The notes beneath the pieces were generated by a model. That model was given only the letters and a program-made list of their open reading frames with translations, did not search any database and was not told where the DNA came from. A program made the position numbers and the translations under genes. Shown one piece after another: positions 36,489-44,968 of a DNA stretch of 64,000 bases (position 1 is its first letter; each line of letters starts with the position of its first letter). The DNA comes from Pinibacter soli. GTDB taxonomy: Bacteria; Bacteroidota; Bacteroidia; Chitinophagales; Chitinophagaceae. The stretch is taken from contig NZ_JASBRG010000007.1 of assembly GCF_029961145.1 (NCBI RefSeq), forward strand, positions 2,398,189-2,462,188, given 5' to 3'.

Positions 36489-36554
36489 GACGGATAATTA
36501 TCCGTCACCATTGCGAAATGACGAGATCTAGAGACGGATTATCATCCGTCTCTA
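36489..36554. repeat. Pair of REP-like palindromes, GAGACGGAT type
   Basis: GACGGATAATTATCCGTC (36489-36506, perfect 9+9) and TAGAGACGGAT with ATCCGTCTCTA (36529-36554). Confidence 0.75.
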
Positions 36555-36581
36555 CGACAAAATACAAAACCAAACTGCCTT

Positions 36582-38045
36582 ATGAGCGAAACAACAACTG
36601 CAACCGAAACAACAACAAAAACCGGCTTTATTCCATCACTTCGCCTGCTGGACGCTACGATGATCGTGGCGGGCTCTATGATAGGATCAGGAATTTTTAT
36701 CGTTACCGCAGATATTGCCCGTAACGTGGGCAGCGCCTGGTGGATCATAATGGTATGGCTCATTACAGGCTTTATGACCATTGTGGCGGCGGTGAGCTAC
36801 GGCGAGCTGAGCGGCATGTTTCCTAAAGCGGGTGGCCAGTACACTTACCTGCGCGAATCTTACAATCCTTTAACAGGTTTTCTTTACGGCTGGAGCTTTT
36901 TTGCGGTCATTCAAACCGGTACAATTGCCGCCGTGGGGGTGGCTTTTGCCAAATATGCCGGTTATTTCTGGCCGGCTTTAAATATGACCAGCGAGAATAT
37001 CCTCTTTTCCGTTGGATCGGTTAGTATTTACCCCGCACAAATAATTGCCATTGTCATTATTCTGCTCCTTACCTGGATCAATTCCAGGGGCGTTGAAAAC
37101 GGAAAACTCATTCAAACGACTTTTACCGTTTCCAAACTAATTGCCATGTTCGGGCTTTTGGCCTTTGGCTTTCTTTTGGCGAAACACAGTTTCTGGCATG
37201 AGAACTTTACCGGAGGCTGGAAGGCCGCACAAGATCTTGGGGAAAAAAATACCCAAGGTGTGCTCGTGCCAACGGGCTGGAAATCAATTGGTGGGGTTGC
37301 CCTTATAGGTGCGATTGCAGCAGCCATGACCGGCTCACTTTTCAGTAGCGTGGCCTGGGAAGGTGTTACGTTTATTGCCGGGGAGATCAAAAATCCAAAA
37401 CGCAATATCGGGCTGAGCCTTGCACTTGGAACTTTCATCGTTACGCTTATTTACATCGGTATGAACCTGATGTACCTGAATGTTCTTCCTCTTAATGAAA
37501 TCGCCTTTCCACAAGAGGATCGGATTGCCGTGGCAGCCGCCAGCAAATTATTTAGTACGGCGGGCCCTATTGTAATTGCCATTCTTATTATGGTTTCAAC
37601 TTTTGGCTGTAACAATGGCTTGATCCTCGCCGGTGCAAGGGTTTATTATACCATGGCAAATGACGGCGTGTTTTTCAAAAAAGCCGGTCAACTGAATCGT
37701 TTTCACGTACCTCAATGGGCACTTTGGGCGCAAGCCATTATGGCATCTGTACTTTGCCTTAGCGGTCGTTATGGTGACCTGCTGGACATGGTGAGTTTTG
37801 TGGTAGTTATTTTCTACATTCTTACTATTATCGGCATCTTCATTTTAAGGAAAAAAATGCCCGATGCTGAAAGGCCTTACAAAGCTTTTGGGTATCCGGT
37901 TTTGCCGATTATCTACATCATTCTGGGTCTTACTTTTTGCGGTTTTCTTTTGTACATGAAACCGCTGTATGCAGTACTGGGATTGGTGATTGCCTTGATC
38001 GGCATCCCAATTTATTATGTGGCCATTTCGAATAAGAGTAAATAA
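36582..38045 (+). CDS. APC-family amino acid permease
   Basis: 487 residues with about 12 membrane helices. The unwound first helix carries GSMIGSGIF (the APC substrate/sodium signature), the second has AAVSYGELSGMFPKAGGQY, and the closing helices match the family. It probably exchanges or imports an amino acid across the inner membrane; the substrate is not predictable. Preceded by a REP pair, followed by a terminator. Single gene. Confidence 0.9.
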   Translation: MSETTTATETTTKTGFIPSLRLLDATMIVAGSMIGSGIFIVTADIARNVGSAWWIIMVWLITGFMTIVAAVSYGELSGMFPKAGGQYTYLRESYNPLTGFLYGWSFFAVIQTGTIAAVGVAFAKYAGYFWPALNMTSENILFSVGSVSIYPAQIIAIVIILLLTWINSRGVENGKLIQTTFTVSKLIAMFGLLAFGFLLAKHSFWHENFTGGWKAAQDLGEKNTQGVLVPTGWKSIGGVALIGAIAAAMTGSLFSSVAWEGVTFIAGEIKNPKRNIGLSLALGTFIVTLIYIGMNLMYLNVLPLNEIAFPQEDRIAVAAASKLFSTAGPIVIAILIMVSTFGCNNGLILAGARVYYTMANDGVFFKKAGQLNRFHVPQWALWAQAIMASVLCLSGRYGDLLDMVSFVVVIFYILTIIGIFILRKKMPDAERPYKAFGYPVLPIIYIILGLTFCGFLLYMKPLYAVLGLVIALIGIPIYYVAISNKSK

Positions 38046-38068
38046 TTTCTCTTTCAATATTTTCAAAG

Positions 38069-38096
38069 ACGCTCTGAATTTTCAGGGCGTTTTTTA
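38069..38096 (+). terminator. Intrinsic terminator of the permease
   Basis: ACGCTCTGA pairs with TCAGGGCGT (one G-T pair), loop ATTT, then TTTTTT. Confidence 0.8.
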
Positions 38097-38118
38097 TGGC
38101 CGCATGTTAACGGCCACC

Positions 38119-38268
38119 CGTAGAGACGCATTGAATACGTCTCTGTTGCACCATAAACCTGTTTCTGTTCCACAAACCCGCTGTATTAACAGAGACGCAC
38201 TCAATGCGTCTCTACGGAGCTCAGGTAGTATTCCGTGTAATCTGTCCAATCAGTGTCATCTGTGTGCC
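38119..38268. repeat. Facing REP pair, AGAGACGCAT type, then CAGTGTCATC words
   Basis: AGAGACG with CGTCTCT (38122-38144) and AGAGACGCA with TGCGTCTCT (38191-38213). The two halves also pair with one another (CGTCTCTGTT at 38138 with AACAGAGACG at 38188). 38222-38268 is a word repeat of the CACGGATGACACGG family. Confidence 0.7.
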
Positions 38269-38292
38269 TAAGGTTTTTTGATCTTTGATCTC

Positions 38293-38300
38293 TACATTTG
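38293..38300 (+). promoter_or_regulatory. Promoter -7 of heptose kinase gene
   Basis: TACATTTG, exact TAnnTTTG, 22 nt before the ATG at 38323. Confidence 0.45.
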
Positions 38301-38322
38301 CGTTTCAAACCGATAAAGAACA

Positions 38323-39309
38323 ATGGATTTTGATAAACTCTTTCAGCAATTCAAAGATGTTAAGGTGGGCGTTGTTGGCGATGTGATGTTGGATACTTAC
38401 TGGTGGGGGCATGTGGAGCGCATTTCTCCCGAAGCGCCCGTGCCAGTGGTGAGCCTCGACAAACGGGAATTGCGCATTGGAGGCGCCGGCAACGTAGCCC
38501 TGAACCTGGTTTCCATGGATGCACAGGTTTCTATTTTTTCTGTTATCGGCAAAGATGCAGATGGTAAATTGCTGAGTGATCTTTTCGCTCAAAACAAGAT
38601 CAACACTTCTTACTTACTGAAAGACGAAGGACGCAAGACGACCAATAAAACCCGCATCATGAGCCGCAACCAGCAAATGATGCGACTGGATTCTGAAACA
38701 ACAGAAGACATTCCTGCTTCTACTGCAGATTCATTATTGAGTAATTTGCAGCAATACATCGTGAATGAAAAACCGTCTGTTATCATACTAGAGGATTATA
38801 ATAAAGGCGTACTGACAGAAAAACTGATCACTGACGTTGTTGCGCTCTGCAAGCAGCACAACGTAATCACTGCAGTTGATCCTAAAAAGAAAAATTTCTT
38901 CGCTTATAAAAATGTGCACATTTTCAAACCAAATCTTAAAGAAGTAAAGGAAGGTTTGAATATTTCCATCGAAAAAGTAAATCTTGAGTCGATGCAGAAA
39001 GTACACGTTGCGCTTTGCGAAAAACTCAACCACGAGATTTCATTTATCACGCTTTCAGAGAAAGGCGTTTTTTACCAAAACAGCGAAAAAGGTGCTATTA
39101 TTCCATCTCACATAAGAAATATTGCAGACGTTTCCGGTGCGGGAGACACAGTGATCGCCGTAGCATCTTTACTCTACGCCATTACAAAGGACCAACACTT
39201 AATGGCGGAAGTTGCTAACATCGCTGGCGGTCTCGTATGCGAGGAGGTAGGCACGCAGGCGATTAATAAAGGAAGATTGCTGACAGAATGTAAGCTGCTG
39301 TTAGGGTAG
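38323..39309 (+). CDS. rfaE1: D-glycero-beta-D-manno-heptose-7-phosphate kinase
   Basis: 328 residues, a single PfkB-family domain. The opening is DVMLDTYWWGHVERISPEAPVPVV, here split as DVMLDTYWWGHVERISPEAP, and GGAGNVALNL follows, both typical of HldE/RfaE. The ATP-binding C-terminal motif is DVSGAGDTVIA. The cytidylyltransferase half of fused HldE is absent, so this is the kinase alone. It makes heptose-1,7-bisphosphate for lipopolysaccharide inner core. Single gene with promoter and strong hairpin terminator. Confidence 0.92.
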   Translation: MDFDKLFQQFKDVKVGVVGDVMLDTYWWGHVERISPEAPVPVVSLDKRELRIGGAGNVALNLVSMDAQVSIFSVIGKDADGKLLSDLFAQNKINTSYLLKDEGRKTTNKTRIMSRNQQMMRLDSETTEDIPASTADSLLSNLQQYIVNEKPSVIILEDYNKGVLTEKLITDVVALCKQHNVITAVDPKKKNFFAYKNVHIFKPNLKEVKEGLNISIEKVNLESMQKVHVALCEKLNHEISFITLSEKGVFYQNSEKGAIIPSHIRNIADVSGAGDTVIAVASLLYAITKDQHLMAEVANIAGGLVCEEVGTQAINKGRLLTECKLLLG

Positions 39310-39358
39310 TTATGAGTTTTGAGTAATTAGTTTCAAGTACGGTTTTCAATATAAATTA

Positions 39359-39405
39359 TAAGCTGGCCCATGTTTAGCATTTTAAACGTGGGCCAGCTTA
39401 TTTTG
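39359..39405 (+). terminator. Strong hairpin terminator of the heptose kinase gene
   Basis: TAAGCTGGCCCA (39359-39370) pairs exactly with TGGGCCAGCTTA (39389-39400), with GTTTA/TAAAC inside, then TTTT. It sits inside a word-repeat element (ATGAGTTTTGAGTAATTAG, 39311-39329, facing ATTACTCAAAACTCACAACT, 39431-39450). 39460-39606 shows no gene. Confidence 0.85.
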
Positions 39406-39606
39406 TAACCTGAGGCTTGCCCAAAACCCATTACTCAAAACTCACAACTCAAAACCTTCGCTTTTTCCTTTTGAAAACCTCAAACAAATCCCGCCCCTCA
39501 CCACCGCCACATTTAATGTTTTTCCCAAAATCTTCGACGCGTTGCGATTAAATATTATTTAATTTCACAGGCATATTTAACCAAATATTTATATCTCATC
39601 TAAAAT

Positions 39607-40554
39607 ATGTCGAAATACTCATTGGTTATTCATGGTGGCGCCGGTACGATAGTGAAGGAAGACATGACTCCCGAATTGGAACTTGCTTATACAGAAGGAT
39701 TAAGTGAGGCGCTTGACGCCGGTTTTGCAGTATTAAAAGAAGGTGGATCTGCGGTAAACGCCATCAAAGCAGCAATCGTTCTGCTGGAAGACAACCTGCT
39801 TTTTAATGCCGGTCGCGGTTCTGTATTTACCAAAAAAGGTATTCAGGAAATGGACGCTGCAATTATGGATGGCAGCAATCTTGCAGCCGGTGCTGTTACC
39901 GGTGTAAGAAACGTTCGCAATCCTATAGAACTGGCCACGGAAGTGATGCGCAACAGCAATCACGTTTTCCTGAGCGGAAAAGGAACCACCGAGTTTGCCA
40001 TCAAACAAGGCGTGAAACTGGAAGCTGACGACTATTTCTTTTCGCAGTTCCGCTATGACCAATGGAAAGCAATTCGCGATTCAGATACTTACTCTCTCGA
40101 TCATACGCACCAACGATTGGAAGAATTGATGAAGGATAGAAAATTTGGTACTGTAGGTGCCGTAGCCTGCGATATGCACGGCAACATTGCAGGTGCCACC
40201 AGCACAGGCGGCATGACCAACAAAAAATATGGTCGCATTGGTGACAGCCCGGTAATTGGAGCCGGCACTTATGCCAATAATAAAACCTGCGCTATTTCAT
40301 GCACGGGTCACGGTGAAATGTTCATCCGTTCAGTAGCTGCTTACGATGTAAGTGCATTAATGGAATACAAGGGATTGAGCCTCCAGGAAGCCATGGACGA
40401 GGTGGTAAATAAAAAACTAGTGAGCATGCACGGTGAAGGAGGCATGATTGGCGTGGATGCTCAAGGAAATACAGCAATGATATTAAACAGCGCCGGCATG
40501 TACCGCGGTGTGAGAGATAGTGATGGCAGGTATGAAGTGAAGATGTACAAATAG
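39607..40554 (+). CDS. Isoaspartyl peptidase / plant-type L-asparaginase
   Basis: 315 residues, an Ntn hydrolase of the IaaA type. The opening SLVIHGGAGTI and GSAVNAIKAAI match the alpha subunit. Self-cleavage would free the threonine in FGTVGAVACD, with STGGMTNKKYGRIGDSP forming the substrate site. It hydrolyses beta-aspartyl peptides and asparagine. No signal peptide, so it is cytoplasmic. Single gene, with its stop next to a word repeat. Confidence 0.94.
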   Translation: MSKYSLVIHGGAGTIVKEDMTPELELAYTEGLSEALDAGFAVLKEGGSAVNAIKAAIVLLEDNLLFNAGRGSVFTKKGIQEMDAAIMDGSNLAAGAVTGVRNVRNPIELATEVMRNSNHVFLSGKGTTEFAIKQGVKLEADDYFFSQFRYDQWKAIRDSDTYSLDHTHQRLEELMKDRKFGTVGAVACDMHGNIAGATSTGGMTNKKYGRIGDSPVIGAGTYANNKTCAISCTGHGEMFIRSVAAYDVSALMEYKGLSLQEAMDEVVNKKLVSMHGEGGMIGVDAQGNTAMILNSAGMYRGVRDSDGRYEVKMYK

Positions 40555-40555
40555 C

Positions 40556-40642
40556 AATGATTGAATAAACTGAATGTTTCAAAGTGTGAGATCACTTTCC
40601 AAATCAAGCACTCAGTTTATTCAGTCCATTCAGTTTATTCAA
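40556..40642. repeat. ACTGAATAA-word inverted element, copy 2
   Basis: Left arm AATGATTGAATAAACTGAAT (40556-40575), right arm ACTCAGTTTATTCAGTCCAT, TCAGTTTATTCAAT (40609-40642). Same words as 11559-11664. The right arm reaches the stop codon of the 40639 gene. Confidence 0.65.
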
Positions 40643-41277
40643 TTACTCCGCATTCGCACCACCACTTTTTTATACCCCAGCGTTCTCAAAAAATTCTCCA
40701 TAATGGATATGCCTTGTGTGTTGGCTTTGTTAAGCACACCCTGCTCGAGGGCGCGTTGAACAAGTTTATTTTTGATCCTGCTTTTTACCTGTGTTATTTC
40801 ATCGGGAAGCCAGTCTCCGGTTTCTGAAAAAGTACTAACATCAGATGGATTTACGATCACATCCAGTATTTGAGATTGTGGCATTTGTAAAGACACAGAA
40901 TCTTTTTCTGCAAACACATCTTTTTCTGTAATCTTTTGCAAGTCCGTGCCAGTAATTACTTTTCCTTTTGCTACCAGCACTACTCTTGCAAAACCTGATG
41001 GCACGGTGCCCGGTACGGTGTACTGCAATATTTTTGAGATGACATTTTGCTGTGTGTACTTTGTTGAATCCATCACCACTTCATCGTACACGGTTATGGT
41101 AAATAGCTGGCTTATTTGCTTGATGTCTTTTATTAGGATCGGTGTATTGTCAATAACCACGGGCTTTGGCGCAAACACGTCGTGAAAGGAAGGGATAACA
41201 TCCAGTTTCCTCAAAACAAAAACAAGCACTATTACTGCCAGTACAGTGATAACAATATTTCTAATGCTTTTAATCAT
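40639..41277 (-). CDS. DUF4230 protein, membrane-anchored
   Basis: 212 residues. One N-terminal membrane helix (about 6-24), then a DUF4230 domain: LFTITVYDEVVMDST, VLVAKGKVITGTDLQKIT, then VSLQMPQSQILDVIVNPSDVS, and a C-terminal amphipathic helix ending in RTLGYKKVVVRM. Function of the family is unknown. The start overlaps the end of the neighbouring DUF4230 gene by 8 nt, so the two are translationally coupled and probably work together. Confidence 0.8.
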   Translation of the reverse strand: MIKSIRNIVITVLAVIVLVFVLRKLDVIPSFHDVFAPKPVVIDNTPILIKDIKQISQLFTITVYDEVVMDSTKYTQQNVISKILQYTVPGTVPSGFARVVLVAKGKVITGTDLQKITEKDVFAEKDSVSLQMPQSQILDVIVNPSDVSTFSETGDWLPDEITQVKSRIKNKLVQRALEQGVLNKANTQGISIMENFLRTLGYKKVVVRMRSN

Positions 41278-41845
41278 GTTGAATATTTATTTCCGGTCTT
41301 TTACCATAAGAAATGTTTACTGATTCGAAGCCCAGCTTTTTCAAAAAATTCGTCACAAACAAAGTTGTATTCTTCTCGGTCGTTTCCATTACACCCAACT
41401 CTTTCACACTGTTTCTTATTTGATTTTCGGCCTGTGTAAGCAATGCATCTCTTTCTGCATTATTAAAATCATCTCTTAAAATCGATACTTCCTTGTACTC
41501 CACTTTTATTTTTTCCGGGGGGATACTTAGCGAAAGCATTTGTGGTGGAGGTAGATAGATGGTGATATTTTTCCCTTCTATCACTACATCATTTTCAGTC
41601 AGCCTGGTTAAATCAACACCGGCTTTAATATTTGCCTGGCAGGAAATTAATATTTTACGATCGCCAAGTTTGTACCATGTCTGATCATCACTTGCTTTTA
41701 CAATTTTGGTTACCACATACTCAGTCGTCGCAAGGTTACCCATTTGCCTCAAGGCAAGAACCTCCTGCCGTTGATCGGGCGCCTTATGGCACGAAATGAT
41801 GGCCAGTATTGGAAAAGCTATAGCGCTGTAAAAAAATTTCATCAT
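41270..41845 (-). CDS. DUF4230 lipoprotein
   Basis: 191 residues. Lipobox AIISC (about C19) follows a short hydrophobic segment. The DUF4230 core is clear and parallels the next gene step by step: LISCQANIKAGVDLTRLTE, then ITIYLPPPQMLSLSIPPEKI, then the helix NAERDALLTQAENQIRNSVK and FLKKLGFESVNISYG. One copy is lipid-anchored, the other is helix-anchored. It is the first gene of the pair. Confidence 0.8.
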   Translation of the reverse strand: MMKFFYSAIAFPILAIISCHKAPDQRQEVLALRQMGNLATTEYVVTKIVKASDDQTWYKLGDRKILISCQANIKAGVDLTRLTENDVVIEGKNITIYLPPPQMLSLSIPPEKIKVEYKEVSILRDDFNNAERDALLTQAENQIRNSVKELGVMETTEKNTTLFVTNFLKKLGFESVNISYGKRPEINIQHD

Positions 41846-41858
41846 ATTTGCGGAAAGT

Positions 41859-41998
41859 AATTAATAATTAATAAAGAATAATTAATAGGTGTAGCATAGC
41901 CGCAAAACATATGCCCTCTTATTATTCGATAATAAACAAAGTTTCTTCTACTTGTGAAGGTCGCACTATTAATTATTAATTGTTAATTATTAATTGAA
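41859..41998. repeat. AT-word inverted-repeat element, copy 2
   Basis: Left arm 41859-41889 is identical over 31 nt to 1778-1808. Right arm 41967-41996 is its inverse (TATTAATTATTAATTGTTAA and on). It fills the divergent gap between the DUF4230 pair and ispD. Confidence 0.7.
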
Positions 41999-41999
41999 A

Positions 42000-42683
42000 A
42001 TGGAGAAATACGCTGTAATAGTCGCCGGAGGTTCCGGCTTGCGAATGGGAACAACCGTACCTAAACAATTCCTTGAGATCAATGAGCGACCCGTTATCTG
42101 GTATACATTGAACACTTTCCTGGAATCATTTGACGATCTCGAGATCATTCTTGTTTTGCCGCAACACTATGTGGAAACAGGCAAAACCATTATTGCCGAT
42201 ATACTTGATCCCAAACGCGTTCAAATTACAACCGGCGGTGCTACGAGGTTTCACTCTGTAAAAAACGGACTTGATCTTGTTAAAAAACATTCCATCATTT
42301 TCGTACACGATGGCGTAAGATGCCTTCTTACCACCGATCTTATTCAACGATGTTTCCGTGGTGCGATGGATCGTGGCAATGCTATCCCAGCCATTGTACC
42401 TTTCGACAGCCTGCGCATTGAAACTTTTAACGGCAACGAAATTATTGACAGAAATAAAGTGCGCATTATTCAAACGCCGCAAACTTTTTACTCAGATATT
42501 ATTAAAACCGCTTTCGAGCAGGATTATCACGAAGCCTTTACCGATGAAGCAAGTGTAGTTGAGCAACTTGGCATCAAAATACATCTAATCGAGGGTGAAG
42601 AAACAAATATCAAGATCACTCATCCTTTGGATCTGTTGATTGCAGAAAAAGTACTGGAAGAACGTGCTTTAGGGTTAAGTTAA
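42000..42683 (+). CDS. ispD: 2-C-methyl-D-erythritol 4-phosphate cytidylyltransferase
   Basis: 227 residues from the ATG at 42000; a TTG two codons upstream lies in the word repeat and is rejected. The nucleotide-binding opening AGGSGLRMGTTVPKQF, FVHDGVRCLL, TPQTF and the closing EGEETNIKITHPLDL are the signatures of IspD. It makes CDP-methylerythritol in the non-mevalonate isoprenoid pathway. TarI-like ribitol-phosphate enzymes share the fold. The location beside glycosyltransferases keeps that alternative open, though motifs favour IspD. Confidence 0.88.
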   Translation: MEKYAVIVAGGSGLRMGTTVPKQFLEINERPVIWYTLNTFLESFDDLEIILVLPQHYVETGKTIIADILDPKRVQITTGGATRFHSVKNGLDLVKKHSIIFVHDGVRCLLTTDLIQRCFRGAMDRGNAIPAIVPFDSLRIETFNGNEIIDRNKVRIIQTPQTFYSDIIKTAFEQDYHEAFTDEASVVEQLGIKIHLIEGEETNIKITHPLDLLIAEKVLEERALGLS

Positions 42684-42689
42684 AAATCA

Positions 42690-42775
42690 AAATTAAAAAG
42701 TAAAAACTGCGTCAGCGTGACTGCTTCTAAAGCTTTTTTAATTTCGACTTTCAACTTTTGAATTTCAAAAAGTTA
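42690..42775. repeat. AAAATTAAAAAGT-word inverted element
   Basis: Left words AATCAAAATTAAAAAGTAAA start at the ispD stop. Right words CTTTTTTAATTTCGACTTTC, AACTTTTGAATTTC end just before the FemAB-like gene. Confidence 0.5.
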
Positions 42776-42785
42776 TCTTTAAAGG

Positions 42786-43766
42786 ATGGTTTCACTTTCT
42801 GATAAACACACTTTTTTTAAGCTGATAAATGATTTTGAGTATGTACCCTATACTCAAACGGAGGGCTGGTATAAATACAATTCTTTTTCAAAACCTGAAG
42901 ATGTTGTTTTTATCGTCGACAATGTAGAAGAACCGTCTATCGCTTGTTTTGGTTATGTAAAAAAGTTTTTTGGCCTTCGTCTGTTGATGATCGAAGGCGA
43001 GTGCCTTAAAAAGAATACAATTTCGCGGCAAATCGTTCAATCATTTTTTGAAGACATAACAAAGCTTGGCTACGACTTTGTCGAGGTCAGTTCCATCGCC
43101 ATTTACAATCCCGAATACGAGATAGGTATCAGAAGCGCGGGGTATTTGAAACCCGTTGGTACTTTCTCGGTGCATCTTTCAAAAGTTATTGATCTGCAAA
43201 CAGAAATCGCTTTCAGCGGAAACTGGCGAAGAAATCTGAAAAAATCAGAGAAGCATCACTTACAATTTGAAGTGATTGAGCATGCTTCACAAAATGACAT
43301 CCATACATTTCTTGAACTCTATACCAAACTACTGTCTGATAAAAAGATTTATCACAACATAGCACCTGATCAACTGAAATATCTTTTGGCAGATACCCGT
43401 TTCAAACTAGCTGTTGCGAAAGACGACAACGACAAAACGAATGCAGTTTTCATTTTCTTTACAGACAAAACAAATGCTGTTTCGTTGTTTACTGCCAAAT
43501 CAGAAGAAGCAAGAGACAACGGAGCGATGTTTTTTATTTATGCAAAACTGTTGGAACACTTACAGCAAGGGGCGCATAGGTATTTTGATGTGGGCCGGTT
43601 AATACCTTCCATGACAAAAGAACTGAACGGCGTTTTTGATTTCAAAGACGGCATGAAAGGCGATTATGTGATTTACAACGACGAATGGTCATGGTATAAA
43701 AAAAGCCGTTACCGCACAATGATGTATTTTGTTAAAAAGTTTTTAATGAAAAAAAGAGAAGCCTGA
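42786..43766 (+). CDS. FemAB-like / GNAT-fold acyltransferase
   Basis: 326 residues, two GNAT-like halves as in the FemAB family. The second half has NWRRNLKKSEKHHLQFEVIE (about 147-166) followed by FLELYTKLLSDK, and AKSEEARDNGAMFFIYAKLLEHL near 235-257, typical of the FemAB/GNAT_6 fold that transfers aminoacyl groups from tRNA or acyl groups. It opens the sugar-polymer gene block. The donor and acceptor cannot be read from sequence. A distant counterpart is at 46753-47661. Confidence 0.7.
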   Translation: MVSLSDKHTFFKLINDFEYVPYTQTEGWYKYNSFSKPEDVVFIVDNVEEPSIACFGYVKKFFGLRLLMIEGECLKKNTISRQIVQSFFEDITKLGYDFVEVSSIAIYNPEYEIGIRSAGYLKPVGTFSVHLSKVIDLQTEIAFSGNWRRNLKKSEKHHLQFEVIEHASQNDIHTFLELYTKLLSDKKIYHNIAPDQLKYLLADTRFKLAVAKDDNDKTNAVFIFFTDKTNAVSLFTAKSEEARDNGAMFFIYAKLLEHLQQGAHRYFDVGRLIPSMTKELNGVFDFKDGMKGDYVIYNDEWSWYKKSRYRTMMYFVKKFLMKKREA

Positions 43767-43774
43767 TAAGCACT

Positions 43775-44932
43775 ATGTCAATAAAGATTTGTATGATGTC
43801 CACCAGGCACTATATGCTAGATGGAAGAATTTATACCCGGGAAGCTAAAACACTGCAAGCCCACGGCTACCAAGTTCTTCATGTCGGTTATGGTAATGAG
43901 GACAACCATTATTTTACTAAAGATGGTGTTGAAATCATACAACTTAAAAAACTCAAAAAAGGCAAGTCTCTAAAAACAGCTTTTCAATCTTTCAAACAAT
44001 CTTTCCTTGAAGATATTTTTGACGTCGCGGCAAATGCAAAAGCTGATGTTTATCATTTGCACGATTTGGAATTGTGCAGAATAGCACGCCGGCTTCAACG
44101 CCTTCCTCACAAACCAAAGGTGATCTATGATGTACATGAGCCGTACCTCGAAAACTTTTTAGACTTTTGGAAATATTCCTCTTTGCCCAAGATCATCTTT
44201 AATGACATTCCCGCATTATTGGCAGAAAAACGTTTTTTGCCAAAGGCAGATGCACTTATTGCAACGGAAAACAATGTGGGAGGACGCTTAGCAAAAAAGA
44301 ACCGCAATACTTCAATTATTCATAATTATTCCTATTTTGATCGCAGCCGCATTAATGCCCCGGCAAAAAAATATGACCTTGTATACAGTGGAAGCATTAA
44401 TAAAGCACGGGGAATTGAATTCATCGTGGAAGCCGTGCATGAATGCAAAAAAAGAGGCGCAGACGTTTCATGCATGCTTGTCGGGGGCTTTGAGACAAAA
44501 GATCATGAAGAAAGCGTAAAAAAGAAAATTGCGGTCTATAACCTCGGCTCACAATTTCACTTTCCCGGTCATGTGGCTTTTGAGGATGTAGATGTTTTTT
44601 ATAACCAAAGTAAGATTGGTATTTGCCTGCTCCCTGCGAACAGGACGTTTAAGATCGCACTTCACGTAAAACTGTTCGAATACCTGCATTTTGGTCTGCC
44701 GATTATTGTTTCCAACTTTGGTCATATGAAAGAAATTGCCGAGACTGACGATGTGGGGTTTGCTGTTGATCCGTACAATGCCAATGAAATCGCGGATAAA
44801 ATATTGTATTTGCTTCAGGACGACCGCTACCAAAGTTACTCAGCGAAATGCACTGAAGTTGCTGAAGCAAAATATGTTTGGAAAAATGAAACGCAAAAGC
44901 TATTGGACATTTATAGTAACTTACTGAAATAA
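43775..44932 (+). CDS. Glycosyltransferase, GT4 type
   Basis: 385 residues, GT-B fold. N-terminal domain: YTREAKTLQAHGYQVLHVG and DVYHLHDLELC. C-terminal domain: DLVYSGSINKARGIEFIVEA (donor side), HFPGHVAFEDVDVFYNQSKIGICLLP, then HVKLFEYLHFGLPIIVSNFG with the glutamate of the EX7E motif. It starts 8 nt after the FemAB-like gene. It probably adds a sugar to a surface glycan from a nucleotide-sugar donor. Confidence 0.9.
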   Translation: MSIKICMMSTRHYMLDGRIYTREAKTLQAHGYQVLHVGYGNEDNHYFTKDGVEIIQLKKLKKGKSLKTAFQSFKQSFLEDIFDVAANAKADVYHLHDLELCRIARRLQRLPHKPKVIYDVHEPYLENFLDFWKYSSLPKIIFNDIPALLAEKRFLPKADALIATENNVGGRLAKKNRNTSIIHNYSYFDRSRINAPAKKYDLVYSGSINKARGIEFIVEAVHECKKRGADVSCMLVGGFETKDHEESVKKKIAVYNLGSQFHFPGHVAFEDVDVFYNQSKIGICLLPANRTFKIALHVKLFEYLHFGLPIIVSNFGHMKEIAETDDVGFAVDPYNANEIADKILYLLQDDRYQSYSAKCTEVAEAKYVWKNETQKLLDIYSNLLK

Positions 44933-44968
44933 AGTAAGGCATTTGATTCAGGTGAACTCATTTGTAAT

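Noticed and set aside
38119-38216. Possible CRISPR array
   Set aside because: Only two palindromic units, facing each other, with no regular spacers and no cas genes.
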